64,000 bases of DNA from Pseudomonas sp. UFMG81 (GCF_015354575.1 NZ_JACAFQ010000010.1:53315-117314); one strand, 5' to 3'; counted from the first letter of the stretch, positions 39,783 to 49,616 are shown. Made by a program: numbers and translations. Notes: generated from the letters alone by a model not told the origin.

Positions 39783-39840
39783 CATCGCGGGGCAAGCCCG
39801 CTCCCACAACCTTACGTGGGAGCGGGCTTGCCCCGCGATG
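39783..39840. repeat. REP hairpin after the DUF2069 gene
   Basis: CATCGCGGGGCAAGCCCGCT with CCCACA, mirrored after a short loop. It separates convergent genes. Confidence 0.92.
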
Positions 39841-39856
39841 GCCATTACAGCCTGAG

Positions 39857-40528
39857 TCAATGGTTGACGGTATGCGCCAGCATCACTGACAACTGGCACA
39901 GCGGTCGCCCGCTTTCTGTGTGCCACTGGTTGAACGCTTCCTGCACCAGCGCCAGGTCGCGCTGGCTGGTCGGTGGCTTGTCGATGATCTTCTGCGCGAT
40001 CAGCGCCGCCGCCATGTCGTCGGTGGGGATGAAGGTATCCTTGCCGACCATGCGCAGGAAGCGCGGCGCCGACAACCCGCCCAGCTGGTTGCCATGCTTG
40101 GCCAGGTACTTCCATAACCCCACGATGTCGGTCACCGGCCAGTCGGCGATGAATGCACCGAAACTGCCGTGCGCCTTGGCCACATCCAGCACCATCTGCG
40201 CATTGCGCGGCACGCTCTTGAGCTTGCCCAGGTGGCGGATGATGCGCTCGTCGTGCATCAGCCGCTCCAGGTGCTCGGCGCCCATCAACACCACCTTTTC
40301 CGGATCGAAGTCGAAGAACACCTGCTCGAACGCCGGCCACTTGGCGTCCACCAGGCTGTGCTTGAGCCCGGCGCGGAACACCCGCAGGGCCAGGGTGGAC
40401 AGGTAGCGATCATTTGCGATGTCGCGCAACTGCGCGGGCGTGCGCGGCTGCGGCAGGAAGGCTTCCAGCGCCTCGGCAGAGCCGAAGCGGTTCAGGCAGT
40501 ACTCATGCAGCCACGGGTAGTCGCGCAT
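39857..40528 (-). CDS. DNA-3-methyladenine glycosylase I family protein
   Basis: A 223-residue protein similar to the Tag/adenine glycosylase family (helix-hairpin fold). It has DIANDRYLSTLALRVFRAGLKHSLVDAKWPAFEQVFFDFDPEKV with the aromatic and acidic residues of the substrate pocket. These enzymes excise 3-methyladenine. It is diverged from the E. coli enzyme and lacks obvious zinc-ligand cysteines at the N terminus, so exact substrate is not sure. It follows ttcA by three bases and is cotranscribed with it. Confidence 0.82.
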   Translation of the reverse strand: MRDYPWLHEYCLNRFGSAEALEAFLPQPRTPAQLRDIANDRYLSTLALRVFRAGLKHSLVDAKWPAFEQVFFDFDPEKVVLMGAEHLERLMHDERIIRHLGKLKSVPRNAQMVLDVAKAHGSFGAFIADWPVTDIVGLWKYLAKHGNQLGGLSAPRFLRMVGKDTFIPTDDMAAALIAQKIIDKPPTSQRDLALVQEAFNQWHTESGRPLCQLSVMLAHTVNH

Positions 40529-40531
40529 GGG

Positions 40532-41356
40532 TCAGAGGTTGACCACGTCGAGGAAGCGCGGGGTGGCGTTTTCGTCGATCGTAAGGCTGGTGAAGTCGAA
40601 CAGGTTGCGGTCGGCCAGTTGCGACGGCGCCACGTTCTGCATCGCGCGGAAGATGCTTTCGGTGCGGCCCGGGTGCTTGCGCTCCCACTCCACCAGCATG
40701 TCCTTGACCACCTGGCGCTGCAGGTTCTCCTGCGAGCCGCACAGGTTGCACGGGATGATGGGGAATTCCTTCATGTCCGAGTAGGCCTGAATATCCTTCT
40801 CGCTGCAGTAGGCCAGCGGGCGGATCACCACGTTGCGGCCGTCGTCGGCACGCAGCTTGGGTGGCATGCCCTTGAGCGCGCCGTTGAAGAACATGTTGAG
40901 GAAGAAGGTCTCGACGATGTCGTCGCGGTGGTGCCCCAGGGCCATCTTGGTCGCGCCGATCTCGTCGGCGAAGGTGTACAGGGTGCCGCGGCGCAGGCGC
41001 GAGCACAGCGAGCAGGTGGTCTTGCCTTCGGGCACCAACTCCTTGACCACCGAGTAGGTGTCCTTCTCGACGATGTGGTACTCGACGCCCAGCTCTTTGA
41101 GATAGGCCGGCAGCACGTGCTCGGGGAAGCCTGGTTGCTTCTGGTCCATGTTCACCGCGACGATGTCGAACTTGATCGGCGCCACCTTCTGCAGGTGCAA
41201 CAGAACGTCGAGCATGGTGTAGCTGTCCTTGCCGCCGGACAGGCAGACCATGACCTTGTCGCCATCCTCGATCATGTTGTAGTCGGTGATGGCTTCGCCA
41301 GCGAGGCGACGCAGGCGTTTTTGCAGTTTGTTCTGGTTGACCGAGAGGGTGCCCAT
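40532..41356 (-). CDS. ttcA: tRNA 2-thiocytidine(32) synthetase TtcA
   Basis: TtcA adds sulphur to cytidine 32 of some tRNAs, using ATP and a [4Fe-4S] cluster. The 274-residue protein has the PP-loop SGGKDS at residues 40-45, cysteines Cys115 and Cys118 (CSLC) and a third in PCNLCGS that bind the cluster. I use the ATG at 41356 (MGTLSV). The gene is read first in a two-gene unit with the glycosylase. All key residues are present. Confidence 0.96.
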   Translation of the reverse strand: MGTLSVNQNKLQKRLRRLAGEAITDYNMIEDGDKVMVCLSGGKDSYTMLDVLLHLQKVAPIKFDIVAVNMDQKQPGFPEHVLPAYLKELGVEYHIVEKDTYSVVKELVPEGKTTCSLCSRLRRGTLYTFADEIGATKMALGHHRDDIVETFFLNMFFNGALKGMPPKLRADDGRNVVIRPLAYCSEKDIQAYSDMKEFPIIPCNLCGSQENLQRQVVKDMLVEWERKHPGRTESIFRAMQNVAPSQLADRNLFDFTSLTIDENATPRFLDVVNL

Positions 41357-41619
41357 AGCGCTTGGATCCGCGAGGTGTGACAAAAGCCGGCTATTTTACG
41401 CACAAACCGGGCGAGGCAGTAGGGCATTCCGATAAAGACTTCAACGGAATCAGTACCCCGCCAAGCAGCACAATTTGCTCTAAAAAGCGGGATTTGTGCC
41501 AGGAAACGCTTCCTATACTGCGACATAAGGCCACATTACCGCAGCCATCGGTTTCCTGGCCTCGGGCCGCTTGCGCTCCACGTGGGGGGCGATTGGCAAC
41601 ACGCAGAGGAGTGACCGGC

Positions 41620-42219
41620 ATGATTCATCACGTTGTAGGGCTGTTTACCCATCCCGACCAGGAGTGGCGGGAGATTCGCGGTGAAGAAGAATCCATCAGC
41701 CACATGTACCTGACCCACACGCTGATCCTGGCGGCGATCCCCGCCATCTCGGCGTTCATCGGCACCACCCAGGTGGGCTGGGTGATCGGCGACCGCCCGG
41801 CGGTGATGCTAACGATGGAAAGTGCGCTATGGATGAGCATCATGTCGTACCTGGCGATGCTCGCCGGGGTGGCGGTGATGGGTGCCTTCATCCACTGGAT
41901 GGCGCGCACCTACGATGCCAACCCGAGCATGGCGCAGTGCATCGCCTTCGCCACCTACACCGCCACACCCCTGTTCATTGGTGGGCTGGCGGCGCTGTAC
42001 CCGCACTTGTGGCTGGGCATGCTGATCGGTACCGCGGCGATCTGCTACACGGTGTACCTGCTGTACGTGGGGCTGCCGACGTTCATGAACATTCCGTCCG
42101 ACGAGGGTTTCCTGTTCTCGAGTTCGGTGCTGGCGGTGGGCCTGGTGGTCCTGGTGGCGATCATGGCTGCCACGGTGATCATCTGGGGACTGGGCGTGGG
42201 GCCCGTCTACACCAACTAG
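41620..42219 (+). CDS. Yip1-family membrane protein
   Basis: A 199-residue inner-membrane protein with five hydrophobic segments (about residues 32-55, 65-95, 105-130, 135-155 and 168-195). It starts at an ATG with AGAGGAG upstream. The pattern and the FTHPDQEWREIRGEEESISHMYLTHTLILAAIPA N terminus match the bacterial Yip1/DUF1282 family. Roles are not settled. A terminator-like hairpin follows 45 bases after the stop. Confidence 0.9.
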   Translation: MIHHVVGLFTHPDQEWREIRGEEESISHMYLTHTLILAAIPAISAFIGTTQVGWVIGDRPAVMLTMESALWMSIMSYLAMLAGVAVMGAFIHWMARTYDANPSMAQCIAFATYTATPLFIGGLAALYPHLWLGMLIGTAAICYTVYLLYVGLPTFMNIPSDEGFLFSSSVLAVGLVVLVAIMAATVIIWGLGVGPVYTN

Positions 42220-42263
42220 CAACACAACATCATTAGATCCAAACCGACACTGGAGCATCACCC

Positions 42264-42290
42264 GAGGCCGCCGCAAGGCGGCTTCGTTTC
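42264..42290 (+). terminator. Terminator-like hairpin after the Yip1 gene
   Basis: GAGGCCGCC-GCAA-GGCGGCTTC with a short GTTTCG tail. The T run is weak, so termination is probable but not certain. Confidence 0.7.
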
Positions 42291-42362
42291 GTCTGCTGAC
42301 CGGTGGCTCGGCAGGCCGTTCATGCTTGCGGCATAATGCCCGGCCAGGAGAACCACCCCGCC

Positions 42363-42857
42363 ATGCCCGAGCAGCTCAAGCAACGCGTCGAAACCTGTTA
42401 CCAGCAAGCCGAAGCCTTCTTCAAACGCCCCTTCCCCCGCCCTGAAGTCAGCTTCAAGCTGCGCGGGCAGAAGGCCGGCGTCGCCCACCTGCACGAGAAC
42501 CTGCTGCGCTTCAACCTGCAGCTGTACCGCGAGAACCAGGAAGACTTCCTGCGCCAGACCGTGGCCCACGAAGTGGCACACCTGGTGGCCCACCAACTGT
42601 TCGGCGACCGTATCCAAGCCCATGGTGAAGAGTGGCAGCTGATCATGCGTGGGGTGTATGAACTGCCGCCGAACCGTTGCCACAACTACGAAGTGCAGCG
42701 GCGGCTGGCGACGCGCTACATCTACCGTTGCCCGTGCCCGCAGAGCGACTTCCCGTTTACCGCGCAACGGCACAAGCTGGTGCGCCAGGGGCGACGCTAC
42801 CTGTGCCGGCGGTGCCGGGAGATATTGGTGTACAGCGGCGAGACCCGCGTCGAGTAA
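42363..42857 (+). CDS. sprT: SprT family zinc metalloprotein
   Basis: A 164-residue SprT-like protein, normal length. The metalloprotease motif HEVAH has His69, Glu70 and His73, and the C-terminal region has zinc-type cysteines (YRCPC and LCRRCREI). Human SPRTN is the distant relative that degrades DNA-protein crosslinks; in bacteria the role is poorly defined. It starts at MPEQLK with AGGAG upstream; a longer frame upstream is less likely. It lies before a REPIN. Confidence 0.92.
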   Translation: MPEQLKQRVETCYQQAEAFFKRPFPRPEVSFKLRGQKAGVAHLHENLLRFNLQLYRENQEDFLRQTVAHEVAHLVAHQLFGDRIQAHGEEWQLIMRGVYELPPNRCHNYEVQRRLATRYIYRCPCPQSDFPFTAQRHKLVRQGRRYLCRRCREILVYSGETRVE

Positions 42858-42878
42858 ACGCAGGCGGCGGGGGTTGTT

Positions 42879-42996
42879 TGTAGGAGCGGCCTTGTGCCGC
42901 GAAAGGGCTGCAAAGCGGCCCCGGCTGGCGTTACATCAACACTGAATTGCTGGGGCTACCATGCAGCCCTTTCGCGGCACAAGGCCGCTCCTACAG
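42879..42996. repeat. REPIN between sprT and dctA
   Basis: TGTAGGAGCGGCCTTGTGCC and the inverted GGCACAAGGCCGCTCCTACA flank an inner GGGCTGCAAAGC stem. Confidence 0.93.
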
Positions 42997-43025
42997 AGAC
43001 GGCGCAAACCCCGATGACAAAGCAC

Positions 43026-43051
43026 AAAAAAGGCGACCCGAGGGTCGCCTT
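43026..43051 (-). terminator. Rho-independent terminator of dctA
   Basis: On the minus strand: AAGGCGACCC-TC-GGGTCGCCTT followed by TTTT, about 20 bases beyond the dctA stop. Confidence 0.93.
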
Positions 43052-43069
43052 CTTCATTTCAAGCAGCGA

Positions 43070-44398
<1,329 letters not shown>

Positions 44399-44523
44399 TT
44401 AATCCTCAAGTGGGCCGGCGCATCCTTCCCAGGATGACGGGGCACCTGAATCGCGAACCCTCCTGTACCCGGAGGGATTTGTCGTTGTGGGCGAGGGCCT
44501 GGCTGGGCCTCTGCCAGGTGAAT

Positions 44524-44539
44524 AGCAAGGGCGATGCCA
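44524..44539 (-). promoter_or_regulatory. Sigma-54 promoter of dctA
   Basis: On the minus strand TGGCAT-N5-TTGCT, with the -24 GG and -12 GC separated by exactly ten bases. One base differs from the TGGCAC-N5-TTGCW consensus. The transcription start would be about 120 bases before the dctA ATG. Confidence 0.82.
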
Positions 44540-44618
44540 AAGTGCCCGCTTGAGGTGCGAGGGCAATGTTTACGGGGGATATGTGCCCCGAGACGGGGCG
44601 AAAAAGCAGGTAGGAAAT

Positions 44619-44674
44619 GGCGGATTTCCGCCCGATGGCGGAAATCGTACAAGGCAGGTTGGCGGGAATCCGCC
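44619..44674. promoter_or_regulatory. Three palindromic activator sites upstream of dctA
   Basis: Copies: GGCGGATTTCCGCC (44619-44632), GGCGGAAATCGTAC (44637-44650, one half weak), GGCGGGAATCCGCC (44661-44674). The first and third share the same inverted arms and are 42 bases apart, about four helical turns. They lie 80-150 bases upstream of the sigma-54 promoter, as expected for an enhancer-binding activator such as DctD. Confidence 0.75.
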
Positions 44675-44755
44675 CGATAGCCTGAAGGGCCTCTTCGCCG
44701 GCAAGCCGGCTCCCACAGGAACTACGCCGATCGCAACTGCCTTGCAGCGCTTTAT

Positions 44756-44897
44756 TGTAGGAGCGGCCTTGCCGGGGGCCGGACCGGCCGGAAAGGGGTG
44801 CGCAGCGCCCCCAGGATCTCGAGTATGCCCAAGATCGCCGGGGCCGCTTGCGGCCCTTTCCGAACGGTCCGGCGCCCCGGCAAGGCCGCTCCTACAG
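44756..44897. repeat. REPIN with long inner stems
   Basis: Outer TGTAGGAGCGGCCTTGCCGG and inverted CCGGCAAGGCCGCTCCTACA, with inner GGGGCCGGACCGGCC-type stems. A single REP unit GCCGGCAAGCCGGCTCCCACA lies just before it (44697-44718). The 44393-44943 gap is otherwise the dctA control region. Confidence 0.9.
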
Positions 44898-44943
44898 AGA
44901 CCGCGCAAGATGTGGGAGCTTGCCGGCGATTGGGCCGGTGCAT

Positions 44944-46290
44944 TCACTCCAGGTGGAAGACGATCCGGAACGCCGCCCCGCCCAAGGGCGAATCACCCAG
45001 GCTCAGTTCGGCGTCATAGCTGTCGATGATGTCCTTGACCACCGCCAGCCCAATACCCTGCCCTGGATGCTGGCTATCCAGCCGTTCACCGCGCTCAAGG
45101 ATGCGCTCGCGCTGGTCGGGCGGCACGCCGGGGCCATCGTCCTCGACGCACAGCTCCAACAGCCCCGGGGTCTCGAGCAGGCTCACCCGCACCTGCCCCA
45201 GGCACAGCCGATAGGCGTTCTCCAGCAAGTTGCCGAGCAGTTCGAGCAAGGCGCCCTGCTCCATCGGCACCCGGGCCTGGCCGGGCACCTGCAAGCTCAC
45301 CTCGACGCGCTTGTCGCGATAAACCTTGGCCAGGGTGCTGCACAGGCTGTCGAGCAGCGGTTCGAGCTGCACCTGATGGCGCACCAGGCCGCTCTTGCGC
45401 AGGCTGGCGCGTTGCAACTGATAGTCGACCTGCTGGCTCATGCGTTCGATCTGGCTTTGCAGCACCCGCCCCTGCTCCGGCGCCTGCTTGCCCTGGGCCA
45501 TGTCTTCACCAACCCCCTGCAAGACCGCCAGCGGGGTCTTGAGACTGTGCGCCAGGTCATCGAGCGAGTCGCGATAGCGCTGGCGCTGCTCGCGTTCGCT
45601 GCGCAGCAGGCGGTTGAGCGAGCCGGTCAGGCGCAGCAGCTCGCGCGGGTGTTCACGGCTCAGCCCATCGCGCGCACCGGCCTCGACTTCGTCGAGCTCG
45701 ACGCTGAGCCGGCGCAATGAGCGCAGCCCCCAGGTCAGGCCGGCCCAAAGCAACGCCAGCAACGCCAACAGCGCGGCACCGAAGCCCAGGTAGAGCTTTT
45801 CGCGCAGGCCGTCGAGGGTGTGCTGGTACTCGCTCACCGGCTGCAAGGCGACGATGCTGAACGCCGCGCTCTTGCCCCCCAGCAGCTTGACCTCGACGTC
45901 ATAGACGAAGAACTCGTCGCCATCACCCTGCTGGATGCGCGCGAATTCGTTGCCGCGCCCGTCGTAGCGCGGCTGGTAGTTGATGTTCTGGTTGCGGGTG
46001 GCCCGCGACTGCCAGACCAGCTTGCCCTGGCGGTCGAAGATATAGCCGAGCAGGCCGGTGTAGGGCAGGTTGAAGCGCTCGTCGGGCAGCAGCGCCGGCA
46101 TCTGCAGCTGGCCGCGCTCGATGCGCGCAGCGGAAATCAGGGTGGTCACGTCCGAGGCCAGGCGCTGCTCGATGGACTCCTGCAAGGCCAGGCTGAAGGC
46201 CTTCTGCAACGCCGGCAACAGCGCCAGCATGAACAGCAGCGCCAGCAACGCCGCCGCCAGCATCAGGCGCACGCGCAGCGAGCGGATCAT
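44944..46290 (-). CDS. phoQ: Sensor kinase PhoQ
   Basis: Membrane sensor kinase of the PhoPQ system that responds to low magnesium and cationic peptides. 448 residues: TM1 at about 10-28, a periplasmic domain with the acidic stretch QGDGDEFFVYD near 121-131, TM2 at about 168-188, then HAMP, HisKA with His248 (LAHSLKTPLAVLQG), and HATPase with the NLLENAYRL N box and HPGQGIGLAVVKDI. The ATG overlaps the phoP stop (ATGA). Identity as PhoQ rests on operon order with oprH and phoP. Confidence 0.94.
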   Translation of the reverse strand: MIRSLRVRLMLAAALLALLFMLALLPALQKAFSLALQESIEQRLASDVTTLISAARIERGQLQMPALLPDERFNLPYTGLLGYIFDRQGKLVWQSRATRNQNINYQPRYDGRGNEFARIQQGDGDEFFVYDVEVKLLGGKSAAFSIVALQPVSEYQHTLDGLREKLYLGFGAALLALLALLWAGLTWGLRSLRRLSVELDEVEAGARDGLSREHPRELLRLTGSLNRLLRSEREQRQRYRDSLDDLAHSLKTPLAVLQGVGEDMAQGKQAPEQGRVLQSQIERMSQQVDYQLQRASLRKSGLVRHQVQLEPLLDSLCSTLAKVYRDKRVEVSLQVPGQARVPMEQGALLELLGNLLENAYRLCLGQVRVSLLETPGLLELCVEDDGPGVPPDQRERILERGERLDSQHPGQGIGLAVVKDIIDSYDAELSLGDSPLGGAAFRIVFHLE

Positions 46291-46964
46291 CGGCAGCGCT
46301 CGGTGAACAGGTAGCCCAGGCCACGTACCGTGTCGATTGGCTTGAAGCCGTGAGCGCCCTCGAGCTTGCGCCGCAGGCGGCCGACCAGCACCTCGATGAC
46401 GTTGGGGTCGCGCTCTTCGTCGTCTGGATAGAGCTGCTCCATCAGCCGGTCCTTGGCCACCACTTGCTGGTGATGGCGCATGAGGTATTCGAGGATGCGG
46501 TACTCGTAGGCGGTGAGCGCCAGCGGCGCGTCGTCCAGGGTGGCCTGCTTGCGGTTGAGGTCGAGCACCAGGGGGCCGGCGGCGATGGTCGATTGGGTGA
46601 AGCCGCTGGAGCGACGCAGCAAGGCGTTGAGACGCGCCTCCAACTCTTCGAACTGGAAGGGTTTGACCACGTAGTCGTCGGCCCCGGCGGCCAGGCCCTC
46701 GACCTTGTCCTGCCAGTTGCCACGGGCGGTAAGGATGAGGATCGGGAAGGTCTGGCCGAGGCTGCGCAGCTGGCGGATCAGGTCAAGCCCGCTCATGCCC
46801 GGCAAGCCCAGGTCGATGATCGCCAGGTCGTGGTTGTACTGCTCGGCCTGGTACAGCGCCTCTTCGGCGTTGGCCACCGCCTGCACCACATGGCCGCCTT
46901 CGCCCAGGCGGGTGAACAGGTGGTGACGCAGCAGCGCCTCGTCCTCGACCACCAGCAATTTCAT
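46287..46964 (-). CDS. phoP: Response regulator PhoP
   Basis: OmpR-family regulator, 225 residues: receiver with acidic pocket Glu7-Asp8, phosphoacceptor Asp51 (AIIDLGLPGMSG), and the winged-helix domain with TAYEYRILEYLMRHHQQVVAKDRLMEQLY and wing PIDTVRGLGYLF. The ATG at 46964 is used. Its likely binding sites (four phased GTTCAG hexamers) lie upstream of oprH at 47750-47788. A 70-base palindrome lies between oprH and phoP. Confidence 0.95.
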   Translation of the reverse strand: MKLLVVEDEALLRHHLFTRLGEGGHVVQAVANAEEALYQAEQYNHDLAIIDLGLPGMSGLDLIRQLRSLGQTFPILILTARGNWQDKVEGLAAGADDYVVKPFQFEELEARLNALLRRSSGFTQSTIAAGPLVLDLNRKQATLDDAPLALTAYEYRILEYLMRHHQQVVAKDRLMEQLYPDDEERDPNVIEVLVGRLRRKLEGAHGFKPIDTVRGLGYLFTERCR

Positions 46965-46993
46965 GTGGATCTCCTTTTTCGGGTTGCCTCTAT

Positions 46994-47063
46994 GGGCACT
47001 ATCGCGGGGCAAGCCCGCTGCCACAGGTGTTTGTGGCAGCGGGTTTGCCCCGCGATAGTGCCC
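46994..47063. repeat. REP palindrome between oprH and phoP
   Basis: A nearly perfect 70-base palindrome starting GGGCACTATCGCGGGGCAAG. Such a hairpin in the oprH-phoP gap could give unequal expression of the two parts of the operon. Confidence 0.9.
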
Positions 47064-47082
47064 GTACAGGATAACAGCGGCC

Positions 47083-47688
47083 TCAGAACTTGTAGTTGGC
47101 CGCCAGGTAGGTCTGGGCGCTGCTGTCCAGGCGCAGGGTACCGCTCTTTGCGCCGCCGTGGGGCGACAGCTCGGTGGCGGCGTTGCTGCGCAGGTAGCGG
47201 TAGCCCAGCTCTACCGAGGTATTGTCGGTGACCTGTTGCAGCACGCCGGCCTGCAGGCCGATGGCGTAGCCGGTGTCGGTGTCGCGGCTGTAGCCGGAGG
47301 ACTCCTGGGACAGCTTGGTCACACCGATCGAGCCACCGCCGAACAGCTTGGTGGTGTCGCCCACCGGCAGGAACAGGTCGTAGCTGCCCAGCAGGTTTTC
47401 CTGGCGCAGCTTGAGGCCGCTGTGGTCGCCGGAGACGTTGTCGTAGGTGAGGTAGTAGCGGCCCTGGTCGTTCATCTTGCCCACGCGCACGCCCCAGGTA
47501 CCGTCCTTGGCGATGATGCCGTCGGTGTTGAGGTGGTCGGTGTTGCTTTGCAGCAGGCCGGACTTGCGCACTTTGTCGCTGGTCTGGCCGTAAGTCAGGC
47601 TGGCGAAGGTGTCGTCGGCCTGGGCGGTGGTGGTCAGGCCAGCGGCGCAAACGGCCATGGCGGCGATGAGGGTATTGAGGGTTTTCAT
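47083..47688 (-). CDS. oprH: Outer membrane protein OprH
   Basis: Slim eight-stranded outer-membrane beta-barrel that binds lipopolysaccharide and stabilises the surface under low magnesium. 201 residues with a signal peptide (1-24, ending TTAQA), alternating strands through the rest, and a C-terminal aromatic (AANYKF) as expected for outer-membrane insertion. It is the first gene of oprH-phoP-phoQ and lies just downstream of the PhoP site array. Fits the Pseudomonas arrangement. Confidence 0.93.
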   Translation of the reverse strand: MKTLNTLIAAMAVCAAGLTTTAQADDTFASLTYGQTSDKVRKSGLLQSNTDHLNTDGIIAKDGTWGVRVGKMNDQGRYYLTYDNVSGDHSGLKLRQENLLGSYDLFLPVGDTTKLFGGGSIGVTKLSQESSGYSRDTDTGYAIGLQAGVLQQVTDNTSVELGYRYLRSNAATELSPHGGAKSGTLRLDSSAQTYLAANYKF

Positions 47689-47749
47689 GGTTCAGGTACT
47701 CCCGTTGGATGCGTTGTTACTGTCTGGGGGCTAGAGTAGGGAGGTCGCC

Positions 47750-47788
47750 CTGAACGACCGCTGAACCCAGCCTGAACTGCGGCTGAAC
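47750..47788 (-). promoter_or_regulatory. PhoP-box array, four phased hexamers
   Basis: CTGAAC occurs at 47750, 47761, 47772 and 47783 (GTTCAG on the oprH strand), each 11 bases from the next, which is one helical turn. A -10-like TACTCT (minus strand, 47733-47738) starts about 11 bases downstream of the last hexamer, as in PhoP-activated promoters. The divergent hydrolase gene starts 34 bases to the right. Confidence 0.85.
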
Positions 47789-47821
47789 GAAGTACCCAAC
47801 GCCGAAGAAGGAGCTTTGCCC

Positions 47822-48613
47822 ATGCGTTCCCTGCTTGCCCTGGCCCTGCTGTGCAGTACCGCCCTCGCCCAGGCGGCGGTGCAGACCCGTGAAATCCCCT
47901 ACCAGGACGCCGACGGCAAGCGCTACGTCGGCTATTTCGCCTACGACGACGCGATCGAGGGCAAGCGCCCCGGCATCGTGGTGGTGCATGAGTGGTGGGG
48001 GCTGAACGACTACGCCAAGCGCCGCGCACGTGACTTTGCAGCGCTGGGCTACAACGCCCTGGCCATCGACATGTACGGTGACGGCAAGAACACCGAGCAC
48101 CCGCAGGATGCCCAGGCGTTCATGGCGGCGGCGATGAAGGACCCGCAAGCGGCGGCCCGGCGCTTCGATGCAGGCCTTGAGCTGCTGAAGCTGCAACCGA
48201 ACACCAACAAGCACCAGTTGGCAGCCGTGGGCTACTGTTTCGGCGGCAAGGTGGTGCTCGATGCCGCGCGCCGGGGCGAGAAGCTCGATGGCGTGGTGAG
48301 CTTCCATGGCGCGCTGGCGACGCAAACACCCGCCAAGCCTGGCATCGTCCGGGCGAAGATCCTGGTGGAGCATGGCGAGGCCGACAGCATGGTCACGCCG
48401 GAGCAGGTGGCGGCGTTCAAGGCGGAAATGGATGCGGCCAAGGTCGACTACAAGTTCGTCGGGATTCCAGGGGCCAAGCATGGGTTCACCAACCCCGACG
48501 CCGACCGGTTGAGCCATGGCGGGCATGGCGGGCCGGATATCGGCTATGACAAGGCGGCGGATGAAAGCTCGTGGAAGGACATGCAGGCGTTCCTCAAGAC
48601 CGCGTTCGATTGA
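47822..48613 (+). CDS. Dienelactone hydrolase family protein, secreted
   Basis: Alpha/beta hydrolase of 263 residues with a predicted signal peptide (residues 1-19). The nucleophile is Cys139 in VGYCFGGKV, the hallmark of dienelactone hydrolase-type enzymes; the downstream acid and histidine are in SMVTPEQVAAF and GAKHGFTNPDAD. GAAGGAG precedes the ATG. It is divergent from oprH with the PhoP hexamers between, so PhoP control is possible. The substrate is unknown; chlorocatechol degradation is not implied. Confidence 0.9.
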   Translation: MRSLLALALLCSTALAQAAVQTREIPYQDADGKRYVGYFAYDDAIEGKRPGIVVVHEWWGLNDYAKRRARDFAALGYNALAIDMYGDGKNTEHPQDAQAFMAAAMKDPQAAARRFDAGLELLKLQPNTNKHQLAAVGYCFGGKVVLDAARRGEKLDGVVSFHGALATQTPAKPGIVRAKILVEHGEADSMVTPEQVAAFKAEMDAAKVDYKFVGIPGAKHGFTNPDADRLSHGGHGGPDIGYDKAADESSWKDMQAFLKTAFD

Positions 48614-48618
48614 GGATT

Positions 48619-48870
48619 GCCGGGGCCGCTTTGCGGCCCATCGCCGGCAAGCCGGCTCCTACATCTTGCGCGGTCTCTGTAGGAGTGGCCTTGTGCCGCG
48701 AATGGGCCGCAGAGCGGCCCCAGCGATTTTGGGAGTACTCGAGATCTTGGGGGCGCTGCGCACCCCTTTCGCGGCACAAGGCCGCTCCTACAGGAACTGC
48801 GCGGTCTTTGTAGGAGCGGCCTTGCCGGGGCGCCGGACCGGCCGGAAAGGGCTGCACAGCAGCCCCAGCA
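48619..48870. repeat. REP cluster (about four units)
   Basis: A single REP (48619-48662) is followed by a REPIN pair (48678-48796) and another unit (48809-48870), all built on TGTAGGAGCGGCCTTG-like cores. The whole gap 48614-48914 is repeat, with no gene seen. Confidence 0.9.
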
Positions 48871-48914
48871 ATTACAGCTCCACCGCCCACCCAACGGCTG
48901 GCACAATACCCGCC

Positions 48915-49616
48915 ATGAACAGACTCCCCACCTGCTGCGCCCCGCTCCAGCACCACTGGCCCCTGCCCCGCCCGCTGCCCGGCGCGGTGCTGGTCAGTTG
49001 CGCCTTCGACCCGAAAAAGCTCGCCGCCGACGACTTCCAGCGCGCCGGCATCGAACACAGCGCCAGCCTGCAACGCTCGGTGGCCAAGCGCCAGGCCGAG
49101 TACCTGGCCGGCCGGGTGTGCGCCCGCGACGCCCTGCAACGCCTGGACGGCCGCGACTACGTGCCCGCCACCCACGAAGACCGCTCGCCCATCTGGCCTG
49201 CCGGCATCCACGGCTCGATCACCCATGGCCAGGGCTGGGCCGCGGCCGTGGTGGCCGCCGACGGCGCCTGCCAGGGCCTGGGGCTGGATCAGGAAACCCT
49301 GCTCAGTGACGAGCGCGCCGAGCGCCTGGCCGGCGAGATCCTCACCCCCGCCGAACTCGAACGCCTGGATCGCCGCCAGCAGGCCCTGGTCGTGACCTTG
49401 ACCTTCTCGCTCAAGGAAAGCCTGTTCAAGACGCTCTACCCGCTGACCAGGCAGCGCTTCTACTTCGAGCACGCCGAAGTGCTGCAATGGTCGGCCGATG
49501 GCCATGCCCGCCTGCGCCTGCTCACCGACCTGTCGGCGCAGTGGCGCCACGGCGTCGAGCTCGATGGCCAGTTCTGCCTGCAGGATGGCCACCTGCTCAG
49601 TTTGATCAGCGTTTAG
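48915..49616 (+). CDS. 4'-phosphopantetheinyl transferase (EntD/PcpS type)
   Basis: Transfers phosphopantetheine from CoA to carrier proteins of fatty-acid, polyketide and peptide synthases. 233 residues with conserved metal-binding Asp125 and Glu127 (GLGLDQE), Trp/Lys/Glu of the FSLKESLFK motif (Lys167, Glu168), and the EYLAGRVCARDAL stretch. Sequence type is the Sfp/EntD group, which in Pseudomonas often serves both primary and secondary metabolism. The stop overlaps the stop of the opposite-strand kinase gene by four bases. Confidence 0.92.
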   Translation: MNRLPTCCAPLQHHWPLPRPLPGAVLVSCAFDPKKLAADDFQRAGIEHSASLQRSVAKRQAEYLAGRVCARDALQRLDGRDYVPATHEDRSPIWPAGIHGSITHGQGWAAAVVAADGACQGLGLDQETLLSDERAERLAGEILTPAELERLDRRQQALVVTLTFSLKESLFKTLYPLTRQRFYFEHAEVLQWSADGHARLRLLTDLSAQWRHGVELDGQFCLQDGHLLSLISV

